Shown here piece after piece: positions 1 to 10,285 of a stretch of 64,000 nucleotides of DNA (within the stretch, counting starts at the first letter, position 1; each line of letters opens with the position of its first letter). The translations under genes and the position numbers were made by a program. The stretch comes from Hyposmocoma kahamanoa (Eukaryota; Arthropoda; Insecta; Lepidoptera; Cosmopterigidae): contig NW_020653852.1 of NCBI RefSeq assembly GCF_003589595.1, positions 852,737-916,736 on the forward strand. Direction: 5' to 3'. The notes under the pieces are model-generated. The model saw nothing but the letters and a program-made list of their open reading frames with translations, had not been told where the DNA came from and ran no database searches.

Positions 1-1079
1 CCTTATAAATCCCTATGCGAGCCGTATCAAAGGCCTCAATTTGTGATGGATGAATCTATCGCTCTCGCGACGGTCCGAGCTCGCTCTAATACATTGTAGT
101 ACACTCATCTCAGATACACGCCCCTTTATCTACCCGAAAGTACATTATGTGCTATACAGGAGCTTCGAATAATATTTTTTACATTACAGGACCGCGGCCG
201 GATTTCGCCTTCAATTTTCTCTCATATCTCAACTTATAAGCTTGACTGACGCGATAATAGAAATATTGTATACTTAGGGCGGTATTATGCTCTAAATGTT
301 GTTCGTAAGATGAAAATACATTTTCAATAACGTCTTTTCTTATTGTATAAAGTGAAATGTATTGTCTATTTGCCTGGGGTCCTTCGCCAACTGGAATTAA
401 ATTTAATAAAGTCGTGTTTTAACTTGAGGCGTGGAGGTTTTCCAACAAGAGTGATTATTAACTTGAGCCCTGAACAATAAATCTGCTTTGTAAGTTAATA
501 ATCGCTGCATCGTACCCATTAAGCCTGTACTCTTAATTATTTCAGCTAAGCCAGAATAAAATAGTGAGGTAAGCTCGCCCGTTGGTCATCGCCCGAAGCC
601 GCACGGGCGTGGGGAATAAAAGCAGTATTAAGCGGATATTGCTACAGCTCGGCAATCACTGATTTCCGCTTTTCTGCTACCAATAATTCCGAGGCGTATC
701 GATTCGTCTGCCGTGCCTGCTTGTTTGTTTTCCCGGCGGGTTGTTAGCGAATTCGCTGGCGTGTAAGTCTTAATTTCAGCTAAATACTAAACCCGGTTGA
801 TACGAATAGTGTATGCGCTGAAAGTTCGACTGTGTCTACATCTGCGGTTTGTAACTAAAGGACTTGTCTCCTAAATTCTAAGATAAAATGCCAGAACTTG
901 TGTATTGCTTAGTGTTACTATGCCGTGGAACAGAACTAACATACTTTGAGCTACTGTTATGAGAGATAATACATGACGAATTTTAGATTCTTGCCTCTTC
1001 CATGGAATAATTAGATAAGCTTTTTTTTTAAATACAAAAGATATATTAATCATAGAATAGGTGAATAAAGATGGATGAA
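1..1079. other. mostly unique sequence, no gene recognised
   Basis: No repeat family used elsewhere in the window and no convincing coding frame is seen here. A GC-richer patch at about 580-735 contrasts with the AT-rich surroundings and could be part of an exon or regulatory element, but nothing decides this. Confidence 0.4.
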
Positions 1080-1286
1080 CTGCCTCCGTGGCCGAACGGT
1101 TACCATGCTGGACTGCCACGCAGAGTTCGATTCCCGGGCCGGGAGAAATATTTGTATGGCCCACATTTATTTCTCTCGTGAGAATGGGTGTGATTTGTGG
1201 TTGTCTATGTGTGTGTCCATTGCACCCGCGACTCAGGGTTTCCCTAGTGCGGGGCTATGAGTGTGTTGCGATATTATTATTTATCT
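1080..1286 (+). mobile_element. SINE-A copy (tRNA-derived)
   Basis: The head looks like a tRNA, with an RNA polymerase III A box (TGGCCGAACGG at 1089-1099) and a B box (GTTCGATTCC at 1125-1134). A non-tRNA body follows, carrying the landmark GTGCGGGGCTATGAGTGTGT and ending in an ATT-rich tail. The same unit recurs at 16692, 27262 (minus), 38823, 42757 and, cut down, at 57060 (minus). It is a retroposon copied by LINE machinery, not a working tRNA gene. Confidence 0.85.
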
Positions 1287-1332
1287 CTAAAAGAGAGCTT
1301 TTCCAGCCAACCCAATATTCCTCGGTATTCCT

Positions 1333-1440
1333 GGGCAATGACACAGCCAGTCGGGGTCAGGGACTTATTGACTCATGTTGAGGAACCGGCGAACCGTACG
1401 CGCCGGATCTAGTAACACTGCTTTCTGAGGCTCCTTGGAT
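1333..1440 (+). repeat. dispersed repeat, about 110 bp
   Basis: This block containing ACCGGCGAACCGTACGCG resembles 26861-26960 (ACCGGCGAACTTTACGTG) in the same orientation, with matching sequence on both sides. It is probably a fragment of a longer interspersed repeat. Its class is unknown. Confidence 0.5.
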
Positions 1441-2035
1441 TTACCAATTGCCATTTATGGCACTTTTAAATTTGTTCAAAGTATGCAAATTTTTGGACTT
1501 GTTACAGAACCGATGACGTCAAAAAGGGATATCAGCAATATTAGGAAATAAAGCACGCGGAAGATGTATTGTTTGTGACGGTAACCATAAATACGAAACG
1601 TGTATTTAACGCACGGATATTGCTATAAAATTTTTGGGGTTGCCAGCTATATATCATTTTTAATTGCGTCGTATTTCATCGACACAATAGTGAGCCGGCG
1701 ATGGCTGTAGGCTCAAGACAATGCTCTCAGAAACAATTAGAAGATTTAGATGAGTTTATACGTAATTTATTAGTATTTAGGTGTACGCTAACTCGATCTC
1801 GAACCTAATTGGTTTTAAAACAAATTGCCTTGAAAATTTGTGACTGTACTACAATTTCGATTGGATAAAACATATTTTGTTTTTAAAATCGATCTAGAAT
1901 GTTCTCTGCGCTATAATTTGCACTATCTGTATACAATAAAATATTATTGTATAAACAGGTCCTTATGCCAGTGCGGACCTATGGTTTTTTTTATCAAAAA
2001 TAAGTGCGCCTTTGGCCTTCATCTCACCTGTTTTA
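1441..2035. other. no gene seen
   Basis: AT-rich sequence with only short shadow frames. No repeat family in this window matches it. Confidence 0.35.
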
Positions 2036-2049
2036 TGTTAAAAGGAATA

Positions 2050-2526
2050 GTAATTTCTTTATGAAAAATAGTGACAGACATAACATTAATATGAGGAATA
2101 GAAATAAACTAGCTTTTCTTGATAGTCGTTTTCACAAAGTCAAAAAATCATTTAAGGGGCAATGTATACGCTTCTATAACAAGATTCCGGTTGATATACA
2201 AAATTTGCCTTTCACGAGGTTTAAAACTATAGTGAAACAAAAACTTTATACTAAAGGTTATTATACAACTTCTGCGTACTTGGATGACAAAAATCCGTGG
2301 TAGTAACCCGTTTAGCTCATGGAGGTAGTCTCGATCTCTGATGTTTCATATAAAAAAAAATATTGTAAATGTTATTTACAAAGAGCAACCCCTAGAGTTT
2401 CTTGCTCATTCTTCTCAGGGGAATCTGCCTTACGAATGAGCGGTAGAGTTTAATAATGTGACGATTTCAAGTGTAATAATGCTAACCTATGAAATAAAGA
2501 TTATTTTGAATTTGAATTTGAATTTG
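2050..2526 (+). mobile_element. LINE-J 3' end (jockey-like), subfamily 1
   Basis: This is the last part of a non-LTR retrotransposon ORF2 plus its 3' UTR. The frame at about 2050-2303 encodes a C-terminal stretch with the conserved pieces SFKGQCIRFYNKIP and a terminal KGYYT...YLDD...W before the stop. This is the usual ending of lepidopteran jockey-type reverse transcriptases. The 3' UTR carries TAGAGTTTCTTGCTC and the element ends in a GAATTT array at about 2505-2526. The 5' end is truncated, typical of aborted target-primed reverse transcription. Related 3' ends lie at 26425, 37474 and 63000 (subfamily 1) and at 18788 and 39640 (subfamily 2). Confidence 0.85.
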
Positions 2527-2662
2527 ATCGAAAGTGTTGATGACGTCGACTATGTAGCATGCAAACCTAAATAATGCCTATTCACTCTCGCCTTGAAAAG
2601 GTCCAAGTTATAGCGTTTGGGGAATACGGGGAACAGGGTACAGGGAATTCCACTATCTAGCC

Positions 2663-3049
2663 GCTCTCTATATAAATATAGAAGCGGAACGCCTCATGCG
2701 ATTCCTGGGAATATCCACAACTTAGGGGTGGAATCCTAGCCCACGTCTATTCCCCCGATGATGGAAACCCCCTTTCCAGGCGGAATCAAATTATGCAATT
2801 CCATCGCACACTCTCCGTGGTATATCCTATGGTATCCCAACTCTGGGGCTGTGCCGCTAAAAGCTACATACGGACAATACAACGCTTCCAAAATAAAATA
2901 CTGAGGACCATTGTGGGTGCTCCTTGGTACATACGAAATGAGGATCTGCATCGCGATTTGGATACAGAGCCTGTAAATAAAATGATAATAGATTACGCCA
3001 AAGCTCACGAACATAGACTTCATCATCACGTGAACGAAGAGGCTATACA
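2663..3049 (+). pseudogene. non-LTR retrotransposon RT C-terminus, fragment
   Basis: An open frame through 2793-3049 reads ...PMVSQLWGCAAKSYIRTIQ, RFQNKILRTIVGAPWYIRNE and DLHRDLDTEPV. This is the characteristic post-RT segment of jockey-clade LINE ORF2 proteins (family knowledge; no search run). It has lost the RT core and the endonuclease and cannot be functional. It lies about 140 bp after the LINE-J tail and is a different LINE from LINE-J. Two short hairpins follow directly. Confidence 0.75.
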
Positions 3050-3124
3050 ACTGTATAGCCTCTTCGTCTGTATAGTCTACGCACTATATTTGTATTGTCT
3101 AGTAACTCTAGACAATACAAATAT
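3035..3124. repeat. two adjacent hairpins
   Basis: Hairpin 1 at 3035-3066 is a nearly perfect palindrome (15 of 16 per arm, no loop), centred on ACAACTGT. Hairpin 2 has perfect 17-bp arms at 3086-3102 and 3108-3124 around a 5-base loop. They sit at the end of the jockey-like coding fragment and may belong to its 3' UTR. Confidence 0.7.
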
Positions 3125-3675
3125 TTCTTTTTTATAAGTTACTTTTACTTTAGGAAATTATGTTAAATTAAAATTGCTTATTAGTCTTGTAAAATGGCTA
3201 GATTGTATTTAGTTATAAGGTTTTGTTTTGCTTTGTAACAAATAAAAGAATAATAATTTACACGTACGCAGAATACCCAGATCAAATGTATTTTGAATAA
3301 AAAAAACACTTTCGACCGGCATTTGAAAAACAAATATACATTGCATTTGAGAAGAGTAATTTTGCATACATATTTTTTATTCTTATTTCTTGACGTAGTT
3401 AATTTTAAATCAAGATTTTATAATGATTCATTTGCCTGGTATTTGACATATCGCTCTGTTATACTGTAGTGTATTATCCCAAAAAGTGTATTTTTTCAGA
3501 ATTGATGAAAAACGAATTGCTCACTTCCCGCGATATCATAAAAATTTATGTATAGATTTAAGTTTATTACAGACAATTTCGTACTTGGAAAATATTTGAA
3601 ACTAAAAGAGAAAAAATAATATTTTTGAATAAGAACAGTCTTGGCCAGAACCAGCACACATGAAGTTTATATAAT
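3125..3675. other. AT-rich spacer, no gene seen
   Basis: Very AT-rich with several AATAAA hexamers. No coding frame and no recognised repeat. Confidence 0.35.
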
Positions 3676-3882
3676 TTTTAACCGACTTAAAAAAAGGAGG
3701 AAGTATCAATTCGACTGAATGTTTTTTTGTATATATGTTACGGGATAACTCCCTAATTTGTGAATCGGTTTTGATGATTTTTTTTTTGAAAAGAACATTT
3801 CACCTCTAAGGATAGCAAACTACAATCCGGTTTCGCGCATTTTCCGGTAACCAATTTCAATAAAACTTAGCAAATAGATATA
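3676..3882 (+). repeat. repeat D copy
   Basis: It begins ACCGACTT then a GGAGGA block and ends with CCGGTTTCGCGCATTTTCCG and CAATAAAACTTAGCAAAT. The same unit occurs at 25932 (minus), 33494 (minus), 37336 (plus, partial), 42295 (minus, tail only), 44217 (minus) and 57790 (minus). It is a common interspersed repeat in lepidopteran genomes. Whether it is a DNA-transposon remnant or a LINE piece is not clear from these copies. Confidence 0.75.
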
Positions 3883-4136
3883 ACTCCACGAACTTTCGAG
3901 ATCGGTTTTTAGTACTTTGTAGTGAGATAATTTTGTGTTAATATTTTAATTGTTTCTTACATAATTACAATATTAAATGGACGGTTTTATCGACGTGCAC
4001 AGAATTAAATATTACGTTCAGCAATACTATGATATTGAATTTCACAAAGTTTGAGTAAATATAAATAAATAATTATTAGACAACATCACATGCATTGCTC
4101 CGATCCCGAAGTAAGTAGTAGAGCTTAGCTTCTGTG

Positions 4137-4402
4137 TAGCAGTAGAGCTCCCTGTGAAAGAGCTCGTCCAGGGAAGAACTGCCACCTACTTATTTCTGCC
4201 GCCAAGCAGTAAGGGTGCTGGTGAAATTACAGGCACTTGAGACTTATCAACTTATGTTTCAGGGTGACGGGCGCTGTGGCTGTGCCCCATCTATGTGTTT
4301 TAAAGCTCTGAGTGGCACTGCAACTGTTATGGACAGGTGTATCGCTTACCAACAGGCGCGCGACTTGTTCGTCCCGTTCCTGAGTATCATAAAAAAAAGT
4401 AA
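4137..4402 (+). repeat. repeat B copy
   Basis: It carries the landmarks CAGTAGAGCTCC near the start, CTGCCGCCAAGCAGTAA in the middle, GGTGAAATTACAGGCAC and GCACTGCAACTGTTATGGAC, and ends in an A-run after GTATCAT. Small losses are present next to the middle landmark. It abuts a foldback-C copy on the right. Confidence 0.8.
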
Positions 4403-4413
4403 CTAAAGCACCT

Positions 4414-4546
4414 GTCAACCGTGACCATGGGACCTGTAAAGGGCCCGAAACGTCGGTTTGTTTGAAAAAACAAATATACGCGATTTAAATCCGGAAAAAT
4501 AGTTTCATTTCCTATGTGTAACAATCGCGAAAACCTAAGAACTCGA
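4414..4546 (+). repeat. foldback C, single arm
   Basis: One arm of the palindromic family, with GGGCCCGAAACGTCGG, then AAATATACGCGATTTAAATC and a distal part ending ATCGCGAAAACCTAAG. The opposite arm is absent here. The same arm occurs in full palindromes at 22811, 28300 and 57516. Confidence 0.75.
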
Positions 4547-4564
4547 TAAAGCACCTGTGTTATG

Positions 4565-4712
4565 TAAATCGGAAACAACGAAGGTGCCACAAACACCCAG
4601 ACCCGAGAAAAGAAAAGTTAATTTTTCCACATTGACCCGGCTGGGGATCGAACCTGGGACCTCAGAGATGGCGACACCATGAAAACCAGTGTGCAAGCCA
4701 CTGGTTCACGAA
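4565..4712 (-). mobile_element. SINE-F copy (tRNA-derived)
   Basis: Read on the minus strand, the tRNA-like head has CACTGGCTTGCACACTGGTT and a degenerate B box (AGGTTCGATCCC) near 4650-4660. The body ends with CTGGGTGTTTGTGGCACCTT. The complete relative is at 40751-40980. Confidence 0.75.
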
Positions 4713-4822
4713 GGAGTTACAACACTATTGTAATAACAGTGAGATATACAAAACATGTTTGTACTGGTACTGTTTTTTTGTCATAATTATTTTTATACTA
4801 TGTTTGAGGCAAATAAATCGCA

Positions 4823-5334
4823 CCCCTCATGGAAGAATGGCATAAGTGAAGTTACGTCAAAAATGTTTATTCCTTCCATTGACTTACAAATAAATGGACG
4901 ACGGGTCTAATACAAAAACCACGAAAAAAATGTCCCAAGTCAACCTATTTAAACGTAGTGACATGTAAAGGAATATGAAAAAGCTAAAACGTTGAATTTA
5001 AATTGTAATGTCATCGCAGTACTGTCTAATTTTGCTTGCTTCGCTGTCAGTCGAACAAACGACGACTAAAGCGTGAATGACGCTCTGTATACGATTTTAA
5101 CGCCCTATAAGTTCGGACACTTTTTAGCGCGGACCCGACGTCCATATAATTGTAAGTCAATGATTCCTTCATTAGATATAGAAAAATATAACCCACATCC
5201 TGTTTTTGTAACTCTATCAACTAATATTGCCTATAGAGTTAATTTTTTTTGAATGTGGGTTATATTTTTCTGTATCAAGCGGAGCAATAAACATTTTTGA
5301 CGCAATTTCACTTATGCCATTCTTCCATGAGAGG
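4823..5334. mobile_element. foldback element split by MITE-M
   Basis: The outer ends are inverted copies: TCATGGAAGAATGGCATAAG at 4827 on the left and its complement ending at 5330 on the right. Once the 286-bp insert and one target duplication are set aside, the two arms pair for about 95 bases each around a short loop near 5218-5231, so the original element is a foldback of roughly 215 bp. The inner arm portions are 5175-5217 and about 5232-5276. No coding capacity. No clear target duplication was found for the outer element. Confidence 0.75.
4877..5162 (+). mobile_element. MITE-M copy 1, 8-bp TSD
   Basis: A nonautonomous DNA transposon of 286 bp. Terminal inverted repeats of about 31 bp start CATTGACTTACAA and end TTGTAAGTCAATG. 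It is flanked by perfect 8-bp duplications, ATTCCTTC at 4869-4876 and 5163-5170. A second copy at 19825-20111 lies in the opposite orientation and is nearly identical, with about six differences by eye. Eight-base duplications are typical of the hAT superfamily (also P and some others). The terminal CATTG is not the usual hAT CAG, so the superfamily is an inference. Confidence 0.88.
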
Positions 5335-6587
5335 ACCGAAATGATCATTATTATTATTATTTGAATCGGCAATGCTAACCCGTCGCTCCACCGAGATCGT
5401 TAAATTACAGCAAAGGAGACAATTACAAATCACCAAATATTTCAAAACGTTCGGTTGCATGCAAGCGATTGGCAATTGATATCAATAATGAATAGGTCAA
5501 TTATGAACGAAGAATTAATAACTACATTCACGTATTAAGCTCCACGTTGAATGGCGAACAAATTGCAACGAAGCCGTACTATAATCCGCTGGCGGGTGAT
5601 GCCGGCGGGCGGAGGCCGGCGCCGGCGTACCGGCGTACCGGCGGACGCGCCGTTCGTTCAACGTGCCACCAATATTGCGTTAATTTGGTCGCAGTAAGCT
5701 AATACCCGCCTCTAACCGCATTACGTAGTAAACAGTAAAAAATAACCTAATCTGGTTAACTCTGACAAAACAGCTAAGGGCTTTAACCTTATACATCACG
5801 ATGACTACGTAGGGTAAACAGTACACTTGCCTCCCTTCTCCGTTTATTATTTTTTCACGCGTTTTACACGATCCTGTTGTTAAGTTAGTTTTATTGTCTG
5901 AACATGTGCATGCGCTTCGATAGTCTTTATTTCTGCAATTGCACCTTAACTTGGTAGTAAGTTATATTACTTGAGAAGTTTTGCTGGAACGGAATGTTAT
6001 TATTTTAATAATACACATAAAACTGTTTTATGAATGTTTTATATACTTTTATTACGGAATATATTTAACACATGGAGTTTTTATCATCGGAGCAGTTAGC
6101 GTAAGATGAAGATAAAAAATTACAAAAGATCTTATTATACACGGTCATTTATTATGCAGTAATTTGAATAACAAATAAATGCCTAAAGAATATAAAAAAT
6201 ATTGACGTTTGTTCATAATATAGATATTTAATTGCAGGTATTGAAGCAATAAGGCTCTTTTATAACAATTAGCTTCAGTGGAATCCTAACTGTGGAACAT
6301 AAGATCTCTTCAACTTATCTTCTGGTGATCCAGTCCAATTTGAGCTCTTCCGTGTTTATTTTATTATATTTATGGGACACAGGAGTTCAAACTAATTACC
6401 GTGGTACTCTTGGCTCCCCTTTCGAAAACGTACGGAACGAAAACATTTGGTATAAAATAAAGTACAAAATATTTAAATTATATTCCTATTACACCACAAT
6501 TTTTTTTTTCATCCCACATCGCCTTGCCTAGGAAATTGTACTATTAGTTAGTAAATAGGTATTGAAAGACAAATGTCTTCCATTGCG
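5335..6587. other. unique sequence with GC-rich patch, no gene recognised
   Basis: A strongly GC-rich stretch at 5589-5652 contains GCCGG/CGGCG motifs and a short duplication of CCGGCGTA. The rest is AT-rich. An ATT microsatellite lies at about 5346-5361. No convincing exon was found. Confidence 0.4.
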
Positions 6588-6690
6588 GCATTTGTGGTAG
6601 CACGGTTGCTTCTCATTTGAGAGGTCGATAATTCGAGAAGCTGTGGTTCTTACGGCTTTAATTTCTAAGTTACGTGAATTTTGAATGGTA
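6588..6690 (+). mobile_element. SINE-H fragment (tRNA-like)
   Basis: Contains GAGAGGTCGATAATTCGAGA followed by ACGGCTTTAATTTC, matching the tRNA-like head of the family at 58205, 39417 and 25775 (minus). The B box is degraded. Confidence 0.55.
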
Positions 6691-6869
6691 GTAGAATTTT
6701 CAGTATCTTTCGTTATCTTTCTTTCTAACGGTTAAGGATAACATGACACTGGCTCGTCGAAGTAGATTCATAACTCCAGGAAATGTTTAAAGTCCTAAAT
6801 CCGTAGGACTACGTCCTAAATGCTACCCTCATAGGAAACCAGTGTCTAACAGATTGATACCTTCAACAT

Positions 6870-7020
6870 CCCGTTTTGAAGAGTGTTGGTGAAATTACAA
6901 GTGCCCCTCAGATTTTTGCTATTTAAAGCTCTGAGTGGCATTGCAACTGTTATGGACAGACGTGTCACTTACCACGAGCGCACGATTTGTTCGTCCCGTC
7001 ACTTGTTAACATAAAAAAAA
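6870..7020 (+). repeat. repeat B, 3' half
   Basis: It starts at GGTGAAATTACAAGTG with an internal loss, passes through GTTATGGACAGACGTGTCAC and ends at CGTCCCGTCACTT plus an A-run. Confidence 0.75.
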
Positions 7021-7363
7021 TCCTCTTTGATTTGACGAATGACGAAGAATCATTAGCTGGAGCGACCGTCAACAGTACAGTGTACCCTAAAACATATTCG
7101 ACCTATTTCGTGTCGGTAAGCCACATGTCTCAGATTACCGTGTGTGAATATAAAAGAAAAAAGATGTGTAATAATAGCACGACACGCTAGTAACATATTG
7201 TGCCTCGTTAATTTGTTTGTTCGTTCGTAGTAAACATACCGCTCCAGTTTCATGTGTGGGGGAGTTTTTACACAAACACCCTGAGCGGAAAAACCTTACG
7301 AATAATGATATTTTTCGCTTATTCGGAAGACTTTACTTTGTCAAGAGTCTAGACTGAAGACTG

Positions 7364-7490
7364 TACAGGATGTGTTACAAAAGGGTCGATTTGGTATCCT
7401 TAATCTTTTCTATTTCTAGCTAAATTTCGGTCAGTAGTAAAGACGCTTTTATACCTCAAAATATTGTTGAACCTTTTGTAACAGCCTGTA
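7364..7490. mobile_element. short MITE with TA ends
   Basis: The ends are inverted copies: TACAGGATGTGTTACAAAAG at 7364 and the complement of TACAGGCTGTTACAAAAGG finishing at 7490. The length of 127 bp and TA at both borders fit a Tc1/mariner-type MITE. No coding capacity. Confidence 0.6.
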
Positions 7491-7630
7491 TGTCTGACAT
7501 ACAGACTGAATAGCTCTTTTTTCGGCATAAAGTGTAGCATAAGCAGTTGAACTGTAGAGTTTATCTAACGTTATAAATGTTGCATATGTATATAGCAATC
7601 TACTGCTATACATACGCTGACGCAGAAATA

Positions 7631-8038
7631 CGCTGCTATATAACTATGAGCATTCTGTAGTTGTCAAAAAAGACGCTAGATGGCATTGGCTGCAGTAAAA
7701 ATTGATATAAATGATTTTCATTCGAATTTTGTATACGTGAGAGAATCTACGTAGTTATAAGCGTCTGGAAGTCTTGTCCTTACTGCTATTTAGTAGCAGT
7801 ACAGCTCCTTGTGAAAGAGTTCGTGTAGGGAAGGACTGCCACCTTACCTATTTCTGCCGCCAAGCAGTGATGTCAGCATTACTGTGTTCTAGATTGAAAG
7901 GGTGCTGGTGAAATTACAGGTGCATATTGTGGGACTTGTCAACTTATGCTTCAGGCATATGACAGACGCAGTGGCAGTGCAACTGTTAAGTTACAGTGCC
8001 ACCACCAGGCGCACGACTTATAAGTCCCGTATTCTAAA
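7631..8038 (+). repeat. repeat B, extended copy
   Basis: Besides the usual repeat-B body (7795-8038) this copy has a 5' extension with GCTAGATGGCATTGGCTGCA. The same extension is attached to the inverted copy at 9935-10285, so the two form a widely spaced inverted pair. Confidence 0.75.
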
Positions 8039-8815
8039 AAATACCTAAGTATTCTATATAATGCTTAAACCAGGACACTTGGGCTAGGTGGTCTATAAAA
8101 TGCCTAAAGTGCATTAGGCAATGTATAAAATTAGTTGAACGTAGGTGCACAAAGCAATATGATAATCGGAGGTGTATGTGTGTTAAGAAGAATATTTTAT
8201 TCACGGCCAAGTGTCACAATAGTTCATCTCGTAGATTCTATATTTTCGAACAAATGTTATAATAGTAGTAAAAACTGATGTACTAAATATACACGCTACA
8301 CAAATCCAACTTAACGTACTGTTTCACGCCTTAAGCAAAACCATTAAGTGATTATCTGATATATGACATTAAATCCAATAATTCTTTGACTCACTATAAA
8401 AATTTAAACTCAATTGAATTTGAAGCAAGCCCCCAACTTTTAGGAACATTAGTTTTTCTTTGTTTAAAGTACAGCATTGAATATTCAGCTTGTGTTTAAA
8501 AAACGGTTTACATAATAATTGTCGACCCAGCTCGGAAACACAAACAAACTCGGTTCTGGTCCAGCCTTTTCAATATACTAACCTATCATAAACCCACAGG
8601 AGGGCGTCGATGGGTAATTAGATTTTTGTTTTTCATTTAATACTTTGCCAAATCTACGGCGTTCTATACAATACCAAGGTATTATATACAATGCCTAGGA
8701 AGTGTGTACAATAGTTAAAAAACACGAATTATTTATTATATGCATTGCCTAAAGATGCCCGGTATTGTATAGAAAAAACAGGTATTCTATAGAATCCCAG
8801 AATTACACACATTGC
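8031..8815. mobile_element. possible inverted-repeat element with TATTCTATA ends
   Basis: Both ends carry related palindromic motifs: CTATAAAATGCCTAAAG near 8092 on the left, and on the right GTTCTATACAATACC (8661) and CAGGTATTCTATAGAATCCC (8779). The central 500 bp are AT-rich and non-coding. The boundaries are approximate. Confidence 0.4.
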
Positions 8816-8842
8816 TGTTAACATATATATAACCCTCCACGA

Positions 8843-8902
8843 TGCTTCATTAATATAAACTAAGAGCAGAAATGGACCTAAAAATAAGCCTTGCGAGACG
8901 CC
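8843..8902 (-). pseudogene. reverse transcriptase motif fragment (LINE)
   Basis: Twenty codons on the minus strand read GVSQGLFLGPFLLLVYINEA. This is the conserved RT block GVxQGSxLGPxLFxxYIND that precedes the catalytic YADD of non-LTR retrotransposons. A stop lies two codons upstream and no other RT block is nearby, so it is a short relic. Confidence 0.6.
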
Positions 8903-9934
8903 CTACCTACATGCTGCACCATCAACAATAAAGTGACTATTTAAAAAATACCTTTTTTTGATAAACAGACAAAATAGGTAAAAAACTTACATGACATCAG
9001 TTATACACATTTGACTGGTGCAAACTTAATTCTATTTGACACGATAAAAGTTATTTCAGTCTTACTTAGTACATTTTTTATGTATTTAAATGACTTAGTT
9101 TATTTGGAAAATTGATGGTGATATAGATTGTTATACGACAGGCTTGAAGGGATCAATTCCACACCATATACTTTGAATCCAGCGCGAAGCGAAGAAATGA
9201 TGAACAGCTGAGAAAGGTTTCAAGAATTGCTATGTACAGCAAATATAAAGCCGAACAAAGTCCAAGAGAGAAATGACACAAGAGAAAAAATTACTGCAAG
9301 CAACATTTCGTATTATTGGAAATAACGCTCATGACAGAAGTGATCTTTTAATTACACGCAGGAAATGTCAAACGGATCTTCTCGGACACAAATGGACTTA
9401 GTGCACAAGCGACATTCGAAGCGGGTCCGAGTTCTCTAGATTTGATAATCTCGGATTCGGAACAAACACGAATTCGAGAAATAACGACGACTGTCCGAAA
9501 TAGTCACAACACTTGATAAAGGCAACAGAAAGTGTCGATATATATATAATATGAAAAATTAAATGTGGACTCACCAATTCAGTAATGACTATAAATAAAG
9601 TTCTCGCTATTTTGTTTAAGTTTGTTGTGTGTTCTTGTTTGATTGTTTCTCTGAAAAGTGAGTGCAACAGGAGAAGGTGTTCTCAACACTTTCTATTTCT
9701 TCTGCGTCTTCATACGTAAGCGATATTCGTTTTTTCTCTGAATTACATCGGACTTAGTGCTCAAGGGACATCCGAAGTCGGCCCGAGTTTTCTAGATTTG
9801 TACACAAACGCGCTCAGGTTGTCGGGTATTGCGATGACGTCACAGAATACAGATAAAATCCAACTTTGTTTTATTTTGTATTCATAAAGTCAAGTAAAGT
9901 CCAATTCACTCTTAAACAAACAGATGATAACGCA
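8903..9934. other. no gene seen; one direct repeat
   Basis: A 52-bp segment (GGACTTAGTGC...TCTAGATTTG) occurs at 9393-9444 and again, diverged, at 9749-9800 in the same orientation. Otherwise nothing is recognised. Confidence 0.4.
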
Positions 9935-10285
9935 TGTTTACCCGATGGTAAGCTATACGCCTGTCCATAACAGTTGCAGTGCCACTTAGAGCCATAAATC
10001 GCAAAGATCTGAGCGCCACTGCGTCTGTCACCCTGGGGCATAAGTTGACAAGTTCCTCATATGTATCTATAATTTCACCAGCACCCTTCAAAACTAGATC
10101 ACAGTACTGCTAACATTACTGCTTGGCGGCAGGGATAGGTAAGGTGGCAGTACTTCCCTGGACGAACTCTTTCACAAGGGGCGTCATAACGTCACATTTA
10201 TATCAATTTTTACTGCAGCCAATGCCATCTAGCGCCTTTTTTGATAACAACATAATGATCATAGTTATACAGCAGCGTTATAAAT
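9935..10285 (-). repeat. repeat B, extended copy
   Basis: The minus-strand counterpart of 7631-8038. It carries TTACTGCTTGGCGGCAG, GGACGAACTCTTTCACAAGG and the TGCAGCCAATGCCATCTAGC extension. The A-tail side (9935) is eroded. Confidence 0.75.

Noticed and set aside
1080..1150. tRNA gene (also at 16692, 20632, 38823, 40751, 59908, 61152)
   Set aside because: A and B boxes are good, but each is followed by a shared non-tRNA body and tail and occurs in several diverged copies, so these are SINE heads.
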